A stretch of 64,000 nucleotides of DNA from Psilocybe azurescens (GCA_023853785.1 JAJIRX010000906.1:286909-350908), one strand, 5' to 3'; counted from the first letter of the stretch, positions 1 to 12,163 are shown. The notes: generated by a model not told the origin, from the sequence alone. A program made the numbers and translations.

Positions 1-136
1 TCTGCAACCATACGGCCTTATCCGACCTAATAGAGAGATGCAGTTGGTCGTCCATGTCCATGCAGATCGGGGAGATTTGTTGGAGATACTACACAACAGC
101 ACGACAAAAGCAAAAAGGACAGAAAGCAGACGGCGT

Positions 137-1999
137 TCATGCACTGCATGCGGCGAAGAGTTCAATGTACTGCTCGACGGGTTGCGGCGGGAAATGCTGG
201 AACATCATCTGCACATCTTTTGTTGTATGCATTGGAATTAAGTTGCCATTTCCATCTTCATATTGCAGTTGTAATCGGCTTGCAATGTGATATCCACATC
301 GCGATAGTTTCCTCTCAAGCCTTTCGAGCAGACGGAAGTAATCGATTGTCCGTAGGACTACCATCAGGAATGTTTTTTCTTGAAAGTGCATTCGTATTTT
401 GACATATGCTAAGAGAGGACGAGGCTCACGGTCGTTGCTTATTGAGCCGGTATTGACTGGAGGGAAGAGTGGAGATGATGATCTGAATGATGATCTGAAG
501 GATGAACGGGAGCGCGAGCGTGAGGAGGATTGGCTCGGGGAAGAGATCGAGGATTGGCTTGAGAAAGAGATCGAGGATGGCCTGGAGGAATGAGGACGGG
601 ATGGAGGGTCCGGAGTGTGTCGGGCATCTGGGATGCTTGAAAGGACAGAGAAGGAGGATCTTGACGAGGAGCGCGAATTAGTTGATTTCGAAGAACGCCC
701 AGAGGATGGATGAGGGGAGGGAGGACGACGACGACGACGACTGTGATGAGAAGGGAGGGTTCGCGTAACATATCTGTTCTGTGTCTCAGGAGTGTCTTTA
801 CCCAGCGCATTCTTTCTGCTATCGTGCAGTAATTTTCCCCATTCGCGTTCTCTAGCTGCGCGTTGGCGGAGCATTTTAATGTTACTAGGTAAAGGTAATG
901 GCTTTGCGAGGCGCGACGACGACACAGTTGGCAAGGAAAGCATTTTGTCGGTAAGTGTTCGAGCTGGTGGTGGAAAGGTTTTTGAATGATTTTTCAGCTT
1001 GTTGGAGTAGCACAAAGCCACAGGAACATCATGAATGGATGAGGGCTGCCAGGGACTCGGAGAGCGAGAATATCGCGGGAGGATATATCTGCGCTCAGAC
1101 AATCTGTTTATGAGTAAAGGTCTAGGGTGCAATATATTGAAGCCAGCATTGGTCCATTCCTCCTCGCTATGATCCTCTTCCATTTTTCGAGCCCACAATT
1201 CTTGGCGAATTTTGTTCTTTTCTTCACGCTTTAGTTGACGTAGTCGTCTTTGTGCTCTTCGCTCTTGCTCTTGTTGTTGTTGCTGCTGCCCATCGGAGTC
1301 ATATTTCTTCGAAACAAGAGGCGGTGGAGGAGGATGTTTGGCCAACTGGGGCGAAATAGATCGGGGTGATATGTGTAGATTGGGGGCAGATGCTGAAAGA
1401 TCCTTCCGAGCTCTGCTGCGTCCTCGTTCTATGTCGTTATGATTGTCGTTGTTTTTTGGGGGTGATTTAGCAGGACTTCGACGACGGTCTTTGCGTATCC
1501 CTTTCGATTTCCTAACGAGTTTCATGATTTTATTGCGGAGTCTGTCATCAGCCTTGGAGCCTGTCCGTTTAATATCATCAGAGGCTGTCTTGACCTTTGT
1601 TGTAGAAAGGGGAGACAACGACGATAATTGGTTAAGAGGATTGCAGTTGCCTTGGTTTGCGTGGTAGTTCAGGCCCGTTATATTTGTAAATGTTCTACTA
1701 CAGCCTGGATTAGGACAGCAGAAAGGTTTTGAAGCCTGGTACGACCCAGTTGAGCGAGAGAGCAATGTTGAGAATGTGGTATCATTGCGATCGCGTTGTG
1801 AAGGTGAAGCACGGTCGATCTCAGGGGAAAAATCTGGTTCGACTTGGCTCTTTTGCAGGACAAGAGAGTTTTCGTTTGCGCGTTTGGTAGGAGACGCCCG
1901 ACCTCGGGGATATAATCCGGGGAGTTCTGAAGTGTGGTTGACTCGGGTGGTCTCACGTCCTCGAGAAGGAGTCGATATGTTTAGAGGTCGAGAAGGCAT
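137..1999 (-). CDS. Hypothetical protein with a zinc-finger-like motif and a C-terminal PB1-like domain
   Basis: One uninterrupted 620-residue frame. Residues about 94-119 form a C2H2-like finger (Cys95, Cys100, His113, then Cys119 in place of the last His). The middle, about 130-520, is disordered and rich in Ser, Arg, Pro and Lys, with a Gln/Glu-rich stretch near 240 and RS-type repeats near 450-520. Residues about 525-612 resemble a PB1 domain: a basic first strand (VKIRMHF), a central helix (RLLERLERKL) and an acidic OPCA-like segment (YEDGNGNLI followed by TKDVQMMF), as in the C-terminus of Cdc24-type exchange factors. PB1 domains mediate heterodimerisation, so a scaffold or signalling adaptor is plausible, but there is no catalytic domain and no named orthologue is recognised. 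The start at 1999 is the first ATG of the frame. It diverges from the gene at 2449 across about 450 bp. The domain call is by eye. Confidence 0.72.
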   Translation of the reverse strand: MPSRPLNISTPSRGRETTRVNHTSELPGLYPRGRASPTKRANENSLVLQKSQVEPDFSPEIDRASPSQRDRNDTTFSTLLSRSTGSYQASKPFCCPNPGCSRTFTNITGLNYHANQGNCNPLNQLSSLSPLSTTKVKTASDDIKRTGSKADDRLRNKIMKLVRKSKGIRKDRRRSPAKSPPKNNDNHNDIERGRSRARKDLSASAPNLHISPRSISPQLAKHPPPPPLVSKKYDSDGQQQQQQEQERRAQRRLRQLKREEKNKIRQELWARKMEEDHSEEEWTNAGFNILHPRPLLINRLSERRYILPRYSRSPSPWQPSSIHDVPVALCYSNKLKNHSKTFPPPARTLTDKMLSLPTVSSSRLAKPLPLPSNIKMLRQRAAREREWGKLLHDSRKNALGKDTPETQNRYVTRTLPSHHSRRRRRPPSPHPSSGRSSKSTNSRSSSRSSFSVLSSIPDARHTPDPPSRPHSSRPSSISFSSQSSISSPSQSSSRSRSRSSFRSSFRSSSPLFPPVNTGSISNDREPRPLLAYVKIRMHFQEKTFLMVVLRTIDYFRLLERLERKLSRCGYHIASRLQLQYEDGNGNLIPMHTTKDVQMMFQHFPPQPVEQYIELFAACSA

Positions 2000-2383
2000 C
2001 TGAGCATCTACAGGCCGGAAAGCCTATGATACTGGAGGAAAGGAAGGCCCGCTGTACTTAATGGTGTGCACCAGCAGAGGGCTATGTTCGTAATCTATCA
2101 ATTCCCACCATTATCATATATCATAGGTTTGAGCCCGACACTTGGGCCTATACCAGTTTCCCAACATAGTTACCTTGCACTATATAGCCCCGAATAAATA
2201 TTCAATGCCCATGGAAGTACATAAACATCAAGGTTGAAGCAATGAATGCTTACCTGGCACTCACCTGCAATGGAAGACGGGGGCAGTTAGGAGACAATGT
2301 GATGTGATGGGCATGCGTGACAAATGGCCACACACAGAGAATGACTCTGCCAGGCGGGCCCACAACCCACTTCTCAACCTTCT

Positions 2384-2390
2384 TATAAAG
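2384..2390 (+). promoter_or_regulatory. TATA box of the RBR ligase gene
   Basis: TATAAAG lies 59 bp upstream of the ATG at 2449, leaving room for a short 5' leader. The 2000-2448 interval is the shared divergent promoter with the minus-strand gene ending its 5' side at 1999; nothing else was recognised there. Confidence 0.5.
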
Positions 2391-2448
2391 TCTTCCTTCC
2401 TATGCCCGGATCCCTCACACCTCTCACATACCTCTCTATGTACTGAGA

Positions 2449-5400
2449 ATGTCGACAGTGAAAGGAAAACGAACAGCCACAATACCCAGTGGCACCAAGG
2501 ACCGCCATCTTACATCATCGGATACAACCACGCCTCCCGTTGCCTCGTTGAAGAAGAACCGGCGAAAGAAACCAGAGACTTCATCCAAACCAGTCTCTAA
2601 TACCCCCTCGGCTCCCACAGTCAGTGTTATGGATCATACAGGGGTGGCGCTTATCTTACTGAGCTTGTTGATGTAATCCAGGAGGTGCCATTCAATCCGA
2701 AGTCAATTTTGCCGGTTTCTAAGCCACAGAAAAGCCTTTCTAAACTCCTGGAAGCATCCGCATCCATTAATAAGGTATTCGACTTCTGCCTACCTGTCCT
2801 TTATGTCTTCTCATCGTAGCATAGCACTCTCGTTCTCAGAGTTGCTCCTTCCCTTGCATCGACGGCTCCGTCCGAACATTCGACCCACAATCTTCGTCAT
2901 ATTCCTTTCTCTGCGAAGAAAGTTCCCTTCCTCCCTCAACTAGTCAACCAGATGTTTCTACAGATCAATATCAATTGCCTTCTACTTCATCGGAAGTTGT
3001 ACCGCAACGGGAGCAGTTCAAAGCTTTTGGGATCGAGGTTTGCTTCAAATGCGAATGTCCAATACCTAATGCTGACGTCTTTTCTCATAGGCATTCCCCA
3101 CTAAAGCTGTATTGAACGAACTCTGCTACGACTTTATCAATAGTAAACGATGGTGTCCTCATGGACACTTCTGCTATCGTATCCACCCTCTCCATAAAGC
3201 AACCTATCTTTCGACTGTCATTAAAGAGAGCGCTCTATATAACAGGATGCGGCGGGAAGGCCCACAAAGAAATACCATGGAGTCGGTCTTGCATGAACCT
3301 GTTCAAAGTGGATCACTGCAAGAAAGTAGGACCTCTAGTACCCGTGATATGCAAATTCGCGTCAAGCTACCTCACGCCCAAAGTTCGTCGAGGAATACTG
3401 CCTCTTCCTCAGGTTTCTCCCAAATATCCAAATCACATTCAAAGGTAACAGCTTCTAATATTCTGTATGATAAACGCTGGATAAACGCTAACATCATCCA
3501 GGCCCGAGTAGGCGAATCAGACCGTTGGAACACAACTCAAGATATGCGTAAGCCACCCTGGGCGGACCACCCACCCTCAGATACAAGTAGCTCGTCGAAT
3601 GGTAGCGATGAAGGGGACGCGCACTTGTGGGAACCCCATTCGGTTCCGGAGGATTGGTTTGCTGCTGCTGCTTCAATGTCGCCTATTGCGTCGACCTCTG
3701 CTTGGCAGAGTCTTGATACTCCGTTCATTCCATTACCATCTTCCTCAAATCCGCCAGTGTCATCCCTTGCTACTCATGTACTCCGACCATCGCAAACCCA
3801 GGCTTCAAGTCCTCAACCTTCCTGTGGTTCACACGAGCACCCACAAGTACACCCACGACCATCCCGTATCTCATATGAACAACCACAACCACATCCACGA
3901 CCATCCCGTATCTCATACGAACAACCACGGCCACAACCACTTCCATCCCGTATCTCACACGAAAACCCACAAGTACACTCACTTCCTTCACGACCCTTTG
4001 AACCAGAAGTCGGCTCAGGTGTAAAACATTATCGACCAAAGAACAACAAACGATGCCACAGATGGTTGCGCGATGAGTGCCAACTTGGCTTCGACTGTGA
4101 ATTTGTCCACGATGATCTCGACTATGACATTGAAAAGCCTACACGGATTGTTCATCCGGCCCAGGTGCCTCAAGCACAGGCACCCCCACCACCGGCGCAA
4201 CGCGCAGAACATGTGTCACAAGCCTCGCAAGGGCGGCAAGCGCAGAAAATGCCGCAAGTAACGGGGGTGCCACAAACGCCGCACGCACCTGAACCTGCCC
4301 CGATATCAAAGGTCAAACACCCGCGTCCGAGATCTACTGAACGGTGCAGAAAATGGTTGCGAGATGAGTGTACACTGGGGTACGATTGTCGATGGGTCCA
4401 TGACGATCTCGAATACGATGATGATGAACCGGTGAGCGCTTTCTTGGTTTCTCTGTGTGTTATTGATCTGCTTCTGACCCACTTTGCGTCTGCCAGGCCA
4501 GGAGGGGCCTGGAAGTCTTTAGTTGGACATTGCATGACCATATGCGGATCCGCGTCGGGGCTGGGTTCGAAGTCGAGCAGTTCACTACCGGGTTCGAGTC
4601 GCAGTGGGTGAGCGTCGGGAACCTGCCCCATCAGCTCCCAGAGGAACAGCTGGTGCTGCTCTTGGGCAAGTTCGGGGAGATCCTCGATATTCGCCGGGAA
4701 AACCCGGTTATTGCGCGCGTGCAGTTCTCCAAGCCTGCGGACGCCTATAAGGCGTTTACGACGTTGCATGGTGTGATGGAGTTTGGGAGGAAATTGGAGT
4801 TGAGGATGGCGGTGGAGAAGAAGGTAGGGGGCAGTCGTATCCAGGATACGGTGGTGAGGATTGAATGGGACGCGCCGCATCGGAATGTGTATATGGGATA
4901 TGAAAGCATGGATGCGGCGAATGCTGTTGTGGCGAAGGCGAGGAATACACCATATGAGGACTTTATGACCCAGGCCAACGTGCATATTGGGATACCGGCG
5001 GTGGGGCTGGTGACAGTCAAGTTCTCGGGGTTGCCTGTGCATGTAACGGAGGAGAAGATGGAGGAGGTGTATGGACCACATCAGGGTATGGTGACTGAGC
5101 GCCCGAATTACAAAGAATTCACAGTGGAGGATACAATCAACGGCGTCAAGAAGCTGTTGAACCAGTTCAATGGGAAGATTGCCGATTTGGAGTTTAGACC
5201 ACCGCCGTATAGGGATGGGAAGATGCGTGCCTGGGCTCATTTCAACACGCCGAACGATGCGAAGGCTGCTGCTGAGAACCTTCATGGCCGCAAACCGATC
5301 TTTACAGGCCATACGAGGATCATGGCGAGGCATATTAAAACCATCAACTACACCTTGTCCAATGAAAATTACCGCAAAGTCTCGTTGGAGATCAGGGCGC

Positions 5401-6623
5401 TTGGGGAAACGATCTGGAGGCAGGGTGGAGGATACAGTTTGACGACCATGGAGAAGACCACCCATTTCGCCCTTAGATTGTGTGGTGAAGATATTCAGAT
5501 CCTTCGCCGGTTAAAATCAGAAGTGGAACGCACAATCAATGGCGAGCTGCTTTTGGAAAACGGGGCGGTTACTTGGGATGATTTCTTCGGTTGGCCCCCT
5601 GGATTTGCATTCTTGCAAGAACTGGAACGAATCGTTTCCGGTGTTCGAATTGAGCGGGACGTGTCGAGACGGACAATACGACTTTTCGGCATCGCAAAGA
5701 TTAGGGCGCTTGCTGGAGAGAGAATCCTGGAGAAGATTGGAATATTGAGGGCACAGAAGACCTTTATTATCCCTCTGGAAGGGCGACTCGCACATGTGTT
5801 TTCAAGTGGTGATTACGAAAAGCTCCAGGCACGCCTTGGGGCCGATAACTTGATGCTGGACGTCTGGAATCAATACTTGCGGATTCGAGGCGATCAGGAT
5901 GCTCATGACATTGCAAAGGATGCAGTAAATGCTGCGAGGATCAAGCTGCAGGTCCTCTGCAGTGGCAGAGGATCTCTATCGTCATCTATGCACGAGTGCC
6001 CCGTGTGTTTCAACGAGCCTTCGAACCCTGTCGAGCTTGGCTGTGGACATGCGTGGTGTCGCGGATGCTTGCACCGATACTTCATCGCGTCGATCGATCA
6101 AAGGTTCTTCCCTCTGACCTGCCTTGGGAACGAGGCTAAATGCAAGGAGCGCATTCCATTGTTCAATGCTCGTGCAGTGTTGAGTGCCGGAGAGCTCGAT
6201 TCTGTGGTTAACGCGGCGTTCGCGGCGCACGTCCAGACCCACCCGAAGGAATACCACTACTGCCCGACACCGGACTGCTCGCAGGTCTACCGCTCCGCTC
6301 CCGAGGGCGTATTCATCCAGTGCCCGTCGTGTCTCGTCAGGATCTGCCCGAGCTGCCACAAAGACGCGCACGATGGGCAGACGTGCTCGGAGGTCAAATC
6401 CGGGGACGAGCTGTTCAAGATGTGGGCGGGCAAGCATGATGTGAAGCAGTGTCCTGGGTGCAACATTGCTATCGAGAAGGACGAGGGGTGCAACCACATG
6501 GTGTGCACTATGTGCAAGACGCATGTCTGTTGGGTATGCATGAAGACGTTCCCGAATGGCGCCGGGATCTATGCACACATGCAGGGCGAACATGGTGATT
6601 TTGGGTTGGGCCCGATTATTTAA
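2449..6623 (+). CDS. CCCH zinc finger / RRM-like / RBR-type E3 ubiquitin ligase
   Basis: Multi-exon gene of roughly 1,300 residues. Introns with good borders: 2673-2729, 2775-2824, 3038-3090, 3445-3501 (57 nt, frame-neutral) and 4432-4496. The join of the first ATG exon (2449) to the frame used at 2643-2672 is unresolved, so the N-terminus is uncertain. Domains in order: a CCCH-like finger near 3120-3185 (C-x9-C-x5-C-x3-H), a Pro/Ser-rich linker with a repeated SRISYEQP-type peptide (3840-3980), two C-x7-C-x5-C-x3-H fingers (about 4054-4110 and 4345-4400), RRM-like segments (about 4600-5330), then RING1 (CPVCFNEP, about 5998), IBR (about 6260-6400) and RING2 (about 6450-6530). RING2 has the GCNHMVC signature whose first Cys is the ubiquitin-accepting residue in HHARI/Parkin-type ligases. 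The RNA-binding modules fused to a transthiolating ligase suggest ubiquitination of RNA-associated proteins (inference). A 431-aa antisense frame at 4170-5465 is a shadow. Confidence 0.88.
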
Positions 6624-7424
6624 TCTCAAGTTTCTGTTTTCGTTCTGGAGTTGTGGTTTCTTTTGTTGCTCTTTCTCTACTATTTATGAATTCCCAACGT
6701 TCGTGTGTTCCGTTTCCTCTCTTCGCTTTTACCTTCCAATGCTTCCACCGTTGCGCTAGTGTTTTTCTTTCTTACATTTTTATGCTCTGTATGTCTGTAG
6801 ATCTCCTGGTTTGTATTTGTTTCCTGTTTCACTATTACTCGTACTTGCTCGTTGCTTGTTGTACTACTTTCTACGTCGTGTCGGGTACTCCCACAAAAGT
6901 ATTAACAGGTATCACCTCATAAATTGCACGCTTTTGCATAGACCGTTGTATAGTGCATGTACTTTCTGATTGTAATACCGTAATTTTAGCTGGCTCTTGT
7001 AAAAACCAAGCTTGGTGTGAAATTATCCTGAAATTATCAGCATCGTTGCCACTGTGCTAGTTGCTCAATTCCTATAGATTTTCCACTCTATTCATGTCGT
7101 GTAGCCTCCCTTACCACTTTGAGCACTGGAAATCAGGCTAAATAGTACGGCAAATATACCTACCCTGGCTACTAAAATTATAAAATTACTTACATAATAT
7201 ACTTAGCCTCGATAGCCATCTGACTCGGAATCTCCGCTGGAGCTCATACCATCCTGGGAATCTAATGCTTTAATTCAAACGTTTCATACATAAAATGTTT
7301 CTGCATACTCAACATCAAAATCTTCTGAGTACTATATTTTATATTGCGGCAGATCTCCGACCTCCACTTGCTGACATAGGTTGTAGAAAACGAATCGTAC
7401 TGCTATTCACTCAGACCATAATAT
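6624..7424. other. Intergenic, 3' flank of the RBR gene
   Basis: T-rich 3' UTR-like sequence after the TAA at 6621-6623, then AT-rich sequence. No coding frame with family resemblance and no RNA gene was seen. Confidence 0.6.
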
Positions 7425-8102
7425 ATGCCTGATGCAGCTCCATCCCGTGAAGACACCAGCGTTGAAGCTATATGCGAGGTTAATGGCAAAACGGACTCGA
7501 AGGAAGCAGCGGCCCTTCAATGCAGCCCGACCAGGATATTCACTAGGCTGACAAAGATCTCCCTTGTTCTCTGGCTCTCGCTTTCCTTTTTCTCGTGACA
7601 AATGGGATTGTTCGCCAATACACACCGTTCTATAGCGGTCTGCCGAGCTACAAGGCCGGCGTGACTCGTGCAATTGCAATACTGGTTTGTCTCGCTGCTT
7701 GCTTGTAATTCGTGCTTTTAGTAAAGACCTAATTCAAGTACTATCCAGATGATTCAGACCTTTTCTTTCTCGGCTTTCAATTTGTGTTACAGAATCCACA
7801 TCGTGCTCAATGTGGTCGGCATCTTGTTCTATCAGGACGCAAACAGGAGTCCACTGGGATTCACCCTGTTGATTGTGTCGGCCTCAGGCTCCTCATCACC
7901 TTCTTGAAGATGCAAGTAATGCACTGGCAACTCACATTAGCTGTGAGACGTAGGCGGCGATTGTTACTTGAGGAGTTTGCCTCGGATTGGTGGTGCTTAT
8001 GAGGTGTGTATATGTATTCTGATTCTTTCTTTCTTCTCCCCCGTTAAGAGACCATATTTCTTGACCTCGTTCGCAAAGTTGGCTTGGGATCTGTTGATCA
8101 AG
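7425..8102 (+). CDS. Probable small multi-pass membrane protein, frame broken
   Basis: Reading from the ATG at 7425 gives a soluble N-terminus (MPDAAPSREDTSVEAICEVN) and a first hydrophobic helix (ISLVLWLSLSF). The frame is lost at the T-run 7587-7591; one more T would continue into a loop with RQYTPFYSGLPSYKAG and a second helix. Intron 7705-7792 (donor GTAATT, acceptor TTACAG) joins in phase to a third hydrophobic segment (IHIVLNVVGILFYQ). Possible later exons lie near 7950-8012 (GVCLGLVVLMR, preceded by an in-frame TGA) and 8050-8102. Layout suggests four or so transmembrane helices. The family is not recognised. It could be a pseudogene or an intact gene with sequence errors, given the same type of lesion in neighbouring genes. 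The 3' end is not defined. Confidence 0.4.
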
Positions 8103-8905
8103 TGCACACAATTTACTGACTATTTTCTCAATTATAGCCACTTTTCATACTTCCTGGTGATATATCAAGTCATCTGTGTTATCAGGATAGGTTGGCGGAG
8201 ACTATCTCAGGCTGGACAGAAAATGAGGAGGAGAGGTTGCAGTCCGAGCGTGGGCCTATACATTTGTAAAAAGGCATCGACGTTGTATTACCCGTACATT
8301 TTTAGTAGTTCGATGTACCTACGAGGTGAGACGTTGTTCAAATGTAAGTTCGTCATGGTGTAATCTTGATTTTAATTTAGGCGCCCCCATGATCATCGTC
8401 ACATTTGTTGACACCTGGGAGACGAGTCACCGTGCTTCAGTAAATTTACCGTCTACATATGTATACTGTGGCCGTAATTATGACATATAATCTTATTCTA
8501 TTTATTGCATTTCTGCTGCTCCTAATCTGCGCCCTGTAGTCCAATCTCATCTCTAGCGTGGACGCTTATTATCTCGCTGCACATATGAGCACGTATGTAA
8601 GAGACAGCACAGTGACACAGGCTATTTCAAATGCCACGACCTCCCGAGTTGTGATTGATCTAATCCAGGTTCTATCGATGGCAACATGTGCGTTCAAGAG
8701 GTCGGCTGTCCTCCAGTTGCGATGACCCGACTCTGCGGGCTTCTGTTGACTCTTTCGCTCGCTCTGGGGGCTTCTAGCGTGTCATGTGGTCGCAAGCAGA
8801 AGTGACAGCAATGAGCTCTTGGAATACGGGGTCTCTCTATAACAGTTCGTGGACGTCTAATCTCGGTAGCGTTCTCAGCGATGTTCTGAGTCACGCAGGC
8901 TGGAC
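8103..8905. other. Intergenic, no feature seen
   Basis: No frame with family resemblance; moderately AT-rich. The short frames here (for example the one reaching 8363) are low complexity or chance. Confidence 0.55.
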
Positions 8906-8906
8906 A

Positions 8907-8912
8907 TATAAG
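8907..8912 (+). promoter_or_regulatory. TATA box of the methyltransferase gene
   Basis: TATAAG 38 bp upstream of the ATG at 8945, similar in placement to the other TATA boxes in this window. Confidence 0.45.
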
Positions 8913-8944
8913 AGCTCAAAATCCGATCAGATTGCACAGTGACA

Positions 8945-9925
8945 ATGACATCCTCAGATCCCTCACCTCAGGCTCAAGCCCTCGGGCAATATTTCCTGCA
9001 GAATCCAAACGGATCGCATGCGCGCAATGTAGCGTGGCAGATTGAGCATCGCTTGCGGCTCGCCTCGTTTTGGGACATTAAGCCTGGGGCGAAGGTGTTG
9101 GAAGTGGGGTGTGGGCAAGGGGATTGCACGGTTGTATTGGGGGATAAGGTTGGAGAGCATGGGCACGTGGACGCTGTCGATCCTGGGGCACCTGATTATG
9201 GTAAGTCTGAAGAGTGCGGCAGTTGTAATGTGATGAAGTTGACGAATGCCAATTAGGTGGGCCATATACGTTATCCCAGGCCCAGGAATTCATAAGCGCT
9301 GGTCCATTGGGCCCAAGAGTAACCTTTCATCTTGGTGTTGATCCCATCCAATACCTCAATTCCCTTCCGGCCTCGTTTGTGCCGTACGACTATGTGGTCT
9401 TGTCACATTGCATTTGGTTATTTCGAATCTCCGGCAACACTGTCCCAGATAATCAGCACATTTGTGGGAAAGGCAAAAGTCCTATGCGTGGCGGAGTGGG
9501 GTCTGCGGGCCACGAAAGTCCAAGCGCAACCACATGTGATGACTGCATTGTTAGTGGCCAATATTGAGGCGAAGAGGAAGGTCCCGTCTGGCGGGAACAT
9601 CCGCACTATTCTCTCGCCTGATCAGATACTCGCCAATATCATGGAGAGTAGGGAATTCGGGCTGGAGAAGCAGGAGATTATGGAGAGCAATGAGGGGCTA
9701 AAGGATGGGTATTGGGAAGTGTGGGAAGTGCTCCAGGAGAGGGACAATTCGGTCAAGACGCTCCGGAACGATGGGGTCAGCGAAAAAGAGGTGGCAGCTT
9801 TGATTGCAATGTATGATGCTGTGGATGTTAGTGTGACGATTTTGGATGATAGTGGGGAAAGGAAAGTGGGATTGAAGCAAGTTAAGAGTATGAATGTTTG
9901 GGCAGCAAGATTTGTTGCACTATAG
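8945..9925 (+). CDS. SAM-dependent methyltransferase, one-base frameshift
   Basis: Class I Rossmann methyltransferase of about 308 residues if read through. Exon 1 (8945-9200) has the SAM-binding motif I (VLEVGCGQGDCTVVL) followed by an acidic strand (HVDAVDPG). Intron 9201-9256 has donor GTAAGT and acceptor TTAG. Exon 2 continues in phase (GGPYTLSQAQEFI) to motif IV (YDYVVLSHCIW). At 9418-9419 one extra T shifts the frame; dropping it gives WYFESPATLSQII, the expected sequence after this motif, and the rest runs open to the TAG at 9925. A 40-nt intron (9417-9456) would also restore phase but would delete this conserved segment, so it is disfavoured. The ATG at 8945 is preferred over an upstream in-frame GTG. 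Small-molecule substrate unknown; no biosynthetic cluster surrounds it. Confidence 0.8.
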
Positions 9926-10344
9926 ATGAACGTTCCGGCCGCCTTTTAATGATTCAGAGGTAACGTTTCTGTCTAAAATGGAACATGCCAGAATTGCACA
10001 CGGCACAACCGTTGGACTATCTGTCCCAAGATAAGTCGGAACCAAGTCAGGCTTCGACGTTACAACGCTCCGTTAGAGTCTGGGATACTACCAACGGTTG
10101 CAACATACCTTTGCGTTCGTAAAATTCTTGGATTCTCTTGGTGTGTTGGTCAGCAATTTGCTGGCGGAAAACACACCGCATCCACTCAGATCCACTCCCT
10201 ATCTATCTTGATCAAACACGAGAATAAGATAATCTCAATGAAATAGTGACTCGTAAGTACCTGTCGTGGGAAATCGAGGTGCCTTTTCAAGCCATCAGAA
10301 CGCGATCGCTTGGCGAACACGAACCACCTTGCCAACCCTATGCT

Positions 10345-11384
10345 ATGTCGACCAACAAGCTCAAAAAGCAGCCTCCCATCGCTATGTCCGCAACTCTCAC
10401 TCTAGCTTCGGCTGATTTTAGCAAGCGTACCCCATACGATGTATCTTATGAGTTTAACTCCAATTCGTCGAATGCAATGGTGCCGCAGCGGCATAAAGGA
10501 ACTGTCGTGAACTCCTCATTGGCGTCGAGTACTGCGTCTGCAACTACGCTTCCTATGGCTACGACTACGACTACGATGAATATACAGCCTATGAGCGCGA
10601 AGGAGCAGTACTGGGCGACAAGAGCTTTGAAGGCGGAGGCGCTGCTTACCGCGCATGAGGATCATAAGAAGGAGATCAAGAATTTGGGTTATGTGCATGA
10701 TATGAAGAGAGAGGTGAGTATTTTGTGTGTGTTTTGATGTCCTATGCTTTAGCTTCTGTCTTTTTATAACGAATGATTGGACGTAACTTTAGCGTGAGCT
10801 CGTGCAACTTGCGAAGGAGCATAAAGAGAAGCACGACACGCTGGATAAACTTGTCGTATGTGATTTTACGTTGGTTTGGTTGGCGTGAAATCCTCATCCC
10901 AACTTCCAGAAATTCCTCGCTGGGCTTATCGTCGTGCTGATCGCCGTCATAGTCTACCTGGCGACACACTACGCGCGCCATTCGATGCTGCTACAGTACA
11001 AGCAACAGGAGAAATGGTGGTCCATGATCGGCGCTTCGCATTTCACGATTCCCATCCTGTCGCCTTTCACCTCTGTCGTGAGTGCACTAGCCGCTTTCCT
11101 TTCTCTGGGCGTCTTATTTGCACAATGCATACTCACAAGGACGTTTTCTGCAGGTCGAACATGAGAGCTCGGTTGTTGGCGCGAAGATGATTGGTACAGT
11201 GGCAGCCATTGCGGCGTGTTTGGTGTTCTTGGGCTTCCGGCACTGGTTGGCGAGTCGGGATAACCAAGCTAACCAAGCTGCTGTTAATGCTAATGCTAAT
11301 GCGATACGAGGAGGCGCTGGTGTTAGTGCGGTTACGGCTATTGCTTCGGCTATTGCACCGGTGCCGTATAGTATTGACCGGTGA
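10345..11384 (+). CDS. Hypothetical membrane protein with coiled coil and two transmembrane helices
   Basis: Four exons join cleanly in phase 0: 10345-10713, 10793-10855, 10910-11077 and 11154-11384, giving 276 residues. Introns 10714-10792 (GTGAGT), 10856-10909 (GTATGT) and 11078-11153 (GTGAGT...TGCAG) have consensus ends. The N-terminal 85 residues are Ser/Thr-rich and disordered; about 86-145 are charged and helical (KAEALLTAHEDHKKEI, then LVQLAKEHKEKHDTL), probably a coiled coil. Two hydrophobic helices follow (FLAGLIVVLIAVIVYLATHY and MIGTVAAIAACLVFLGFRHW) separated by a short amphipathic loop. The tail is Ala/Asn-rich. The layout suggests an organelle or ER membrane protein with a cytosolic coiled coil. 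No family was recognised. Confidence 0.75.
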
Positions 11385-12163
11385 CAGGATGAAGGCTGAG
11401 GGATGGGGGTATCAATAGGCAGGGATGTTGTGTTGGACTCGGGATTTGACGGTCGGAGGTGCTTTGTTTGTTCCGTCGTGCCAGTGTCCCGAGTCCACGA
11501 TTATCGCTCTCTGCGTCACTGTTGTGCGGTGTGCCTGACTGGACAGGACTGACCTATCGCTGTGATCAGAATCAGGACCAGGATCATACTCATGGGGTGA
11601 ATATGAATGTCTGAGGGTTGTTTGGTACGTTATCGTATTCTTTGAGCTTTTTCAACTCGTAGAGTGTCCTTATTAACTGTGCGATATGCATTTCCTTTCA
11701 GGGAAGAGTACTCAGAGAAACTGCCATTCAAATATTCAACTTTGAAATATTCGAGGCCGAGGTGCTTCCCCATCGTGAATCACAATGTGCTTATCGACGT
11801 ACACACCTGCGATGCAAGAGACCAGATAGATGCTGTGACGACGACCCTTCAATCTGGGCTTCATATCTTCAGTGCGGAAGGAAATCTATCAAATTCGCGA
11901 CAATCCCAATTGGATCACTGGATGCATATCAAGGTACCGCGGGACGTTGGAGGGAGCAAAGGGCGAGCGCGCTGCCAGCCGGGATTGTATGCGGTGTATA
12001 AGTATACTTATCACGGTGATAGGTTGTTGGGCCCGGTCCGTTGAAGAGTATATTATTCATTCCTTCTTGGTAGCACACAATACATATTCAGATTTTTGCC
12101 CTTTCGTTGAAGAGGATTTCATTCCATCTCAGCGATATTACATACAAGTAGTTGATTTCGGAT
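11385..12163. other. Intergenic, no gene supported
   Basis: Contains only short open frames without family resemblance, such as a 126-aa plus-strand frame at 11664-12044. Confidence 0.5.

Noticed and set aside
2593..2641. 49-nt intron between the first two exons of the RBR gene
   Set aside because: Good length and acceptor but gives the wrong phase, leading directly to a TGA.
4170..5465. 431-residue antisense frame
   Set aside because: Lies opposite the RRM/CCCH part of the RBR gene, which has domains and splice sites.
9417..9456. 40-nt intron in the methyltransferase
   Set aside because: Restores phase but removes the conserved WYFESPATL-type segment; a one-base insertion is simpler.
11664..12044. 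126-residue plus-strand frame
   Set aside because: No motif, no promoter-like context and unusual composition; treated as chance.
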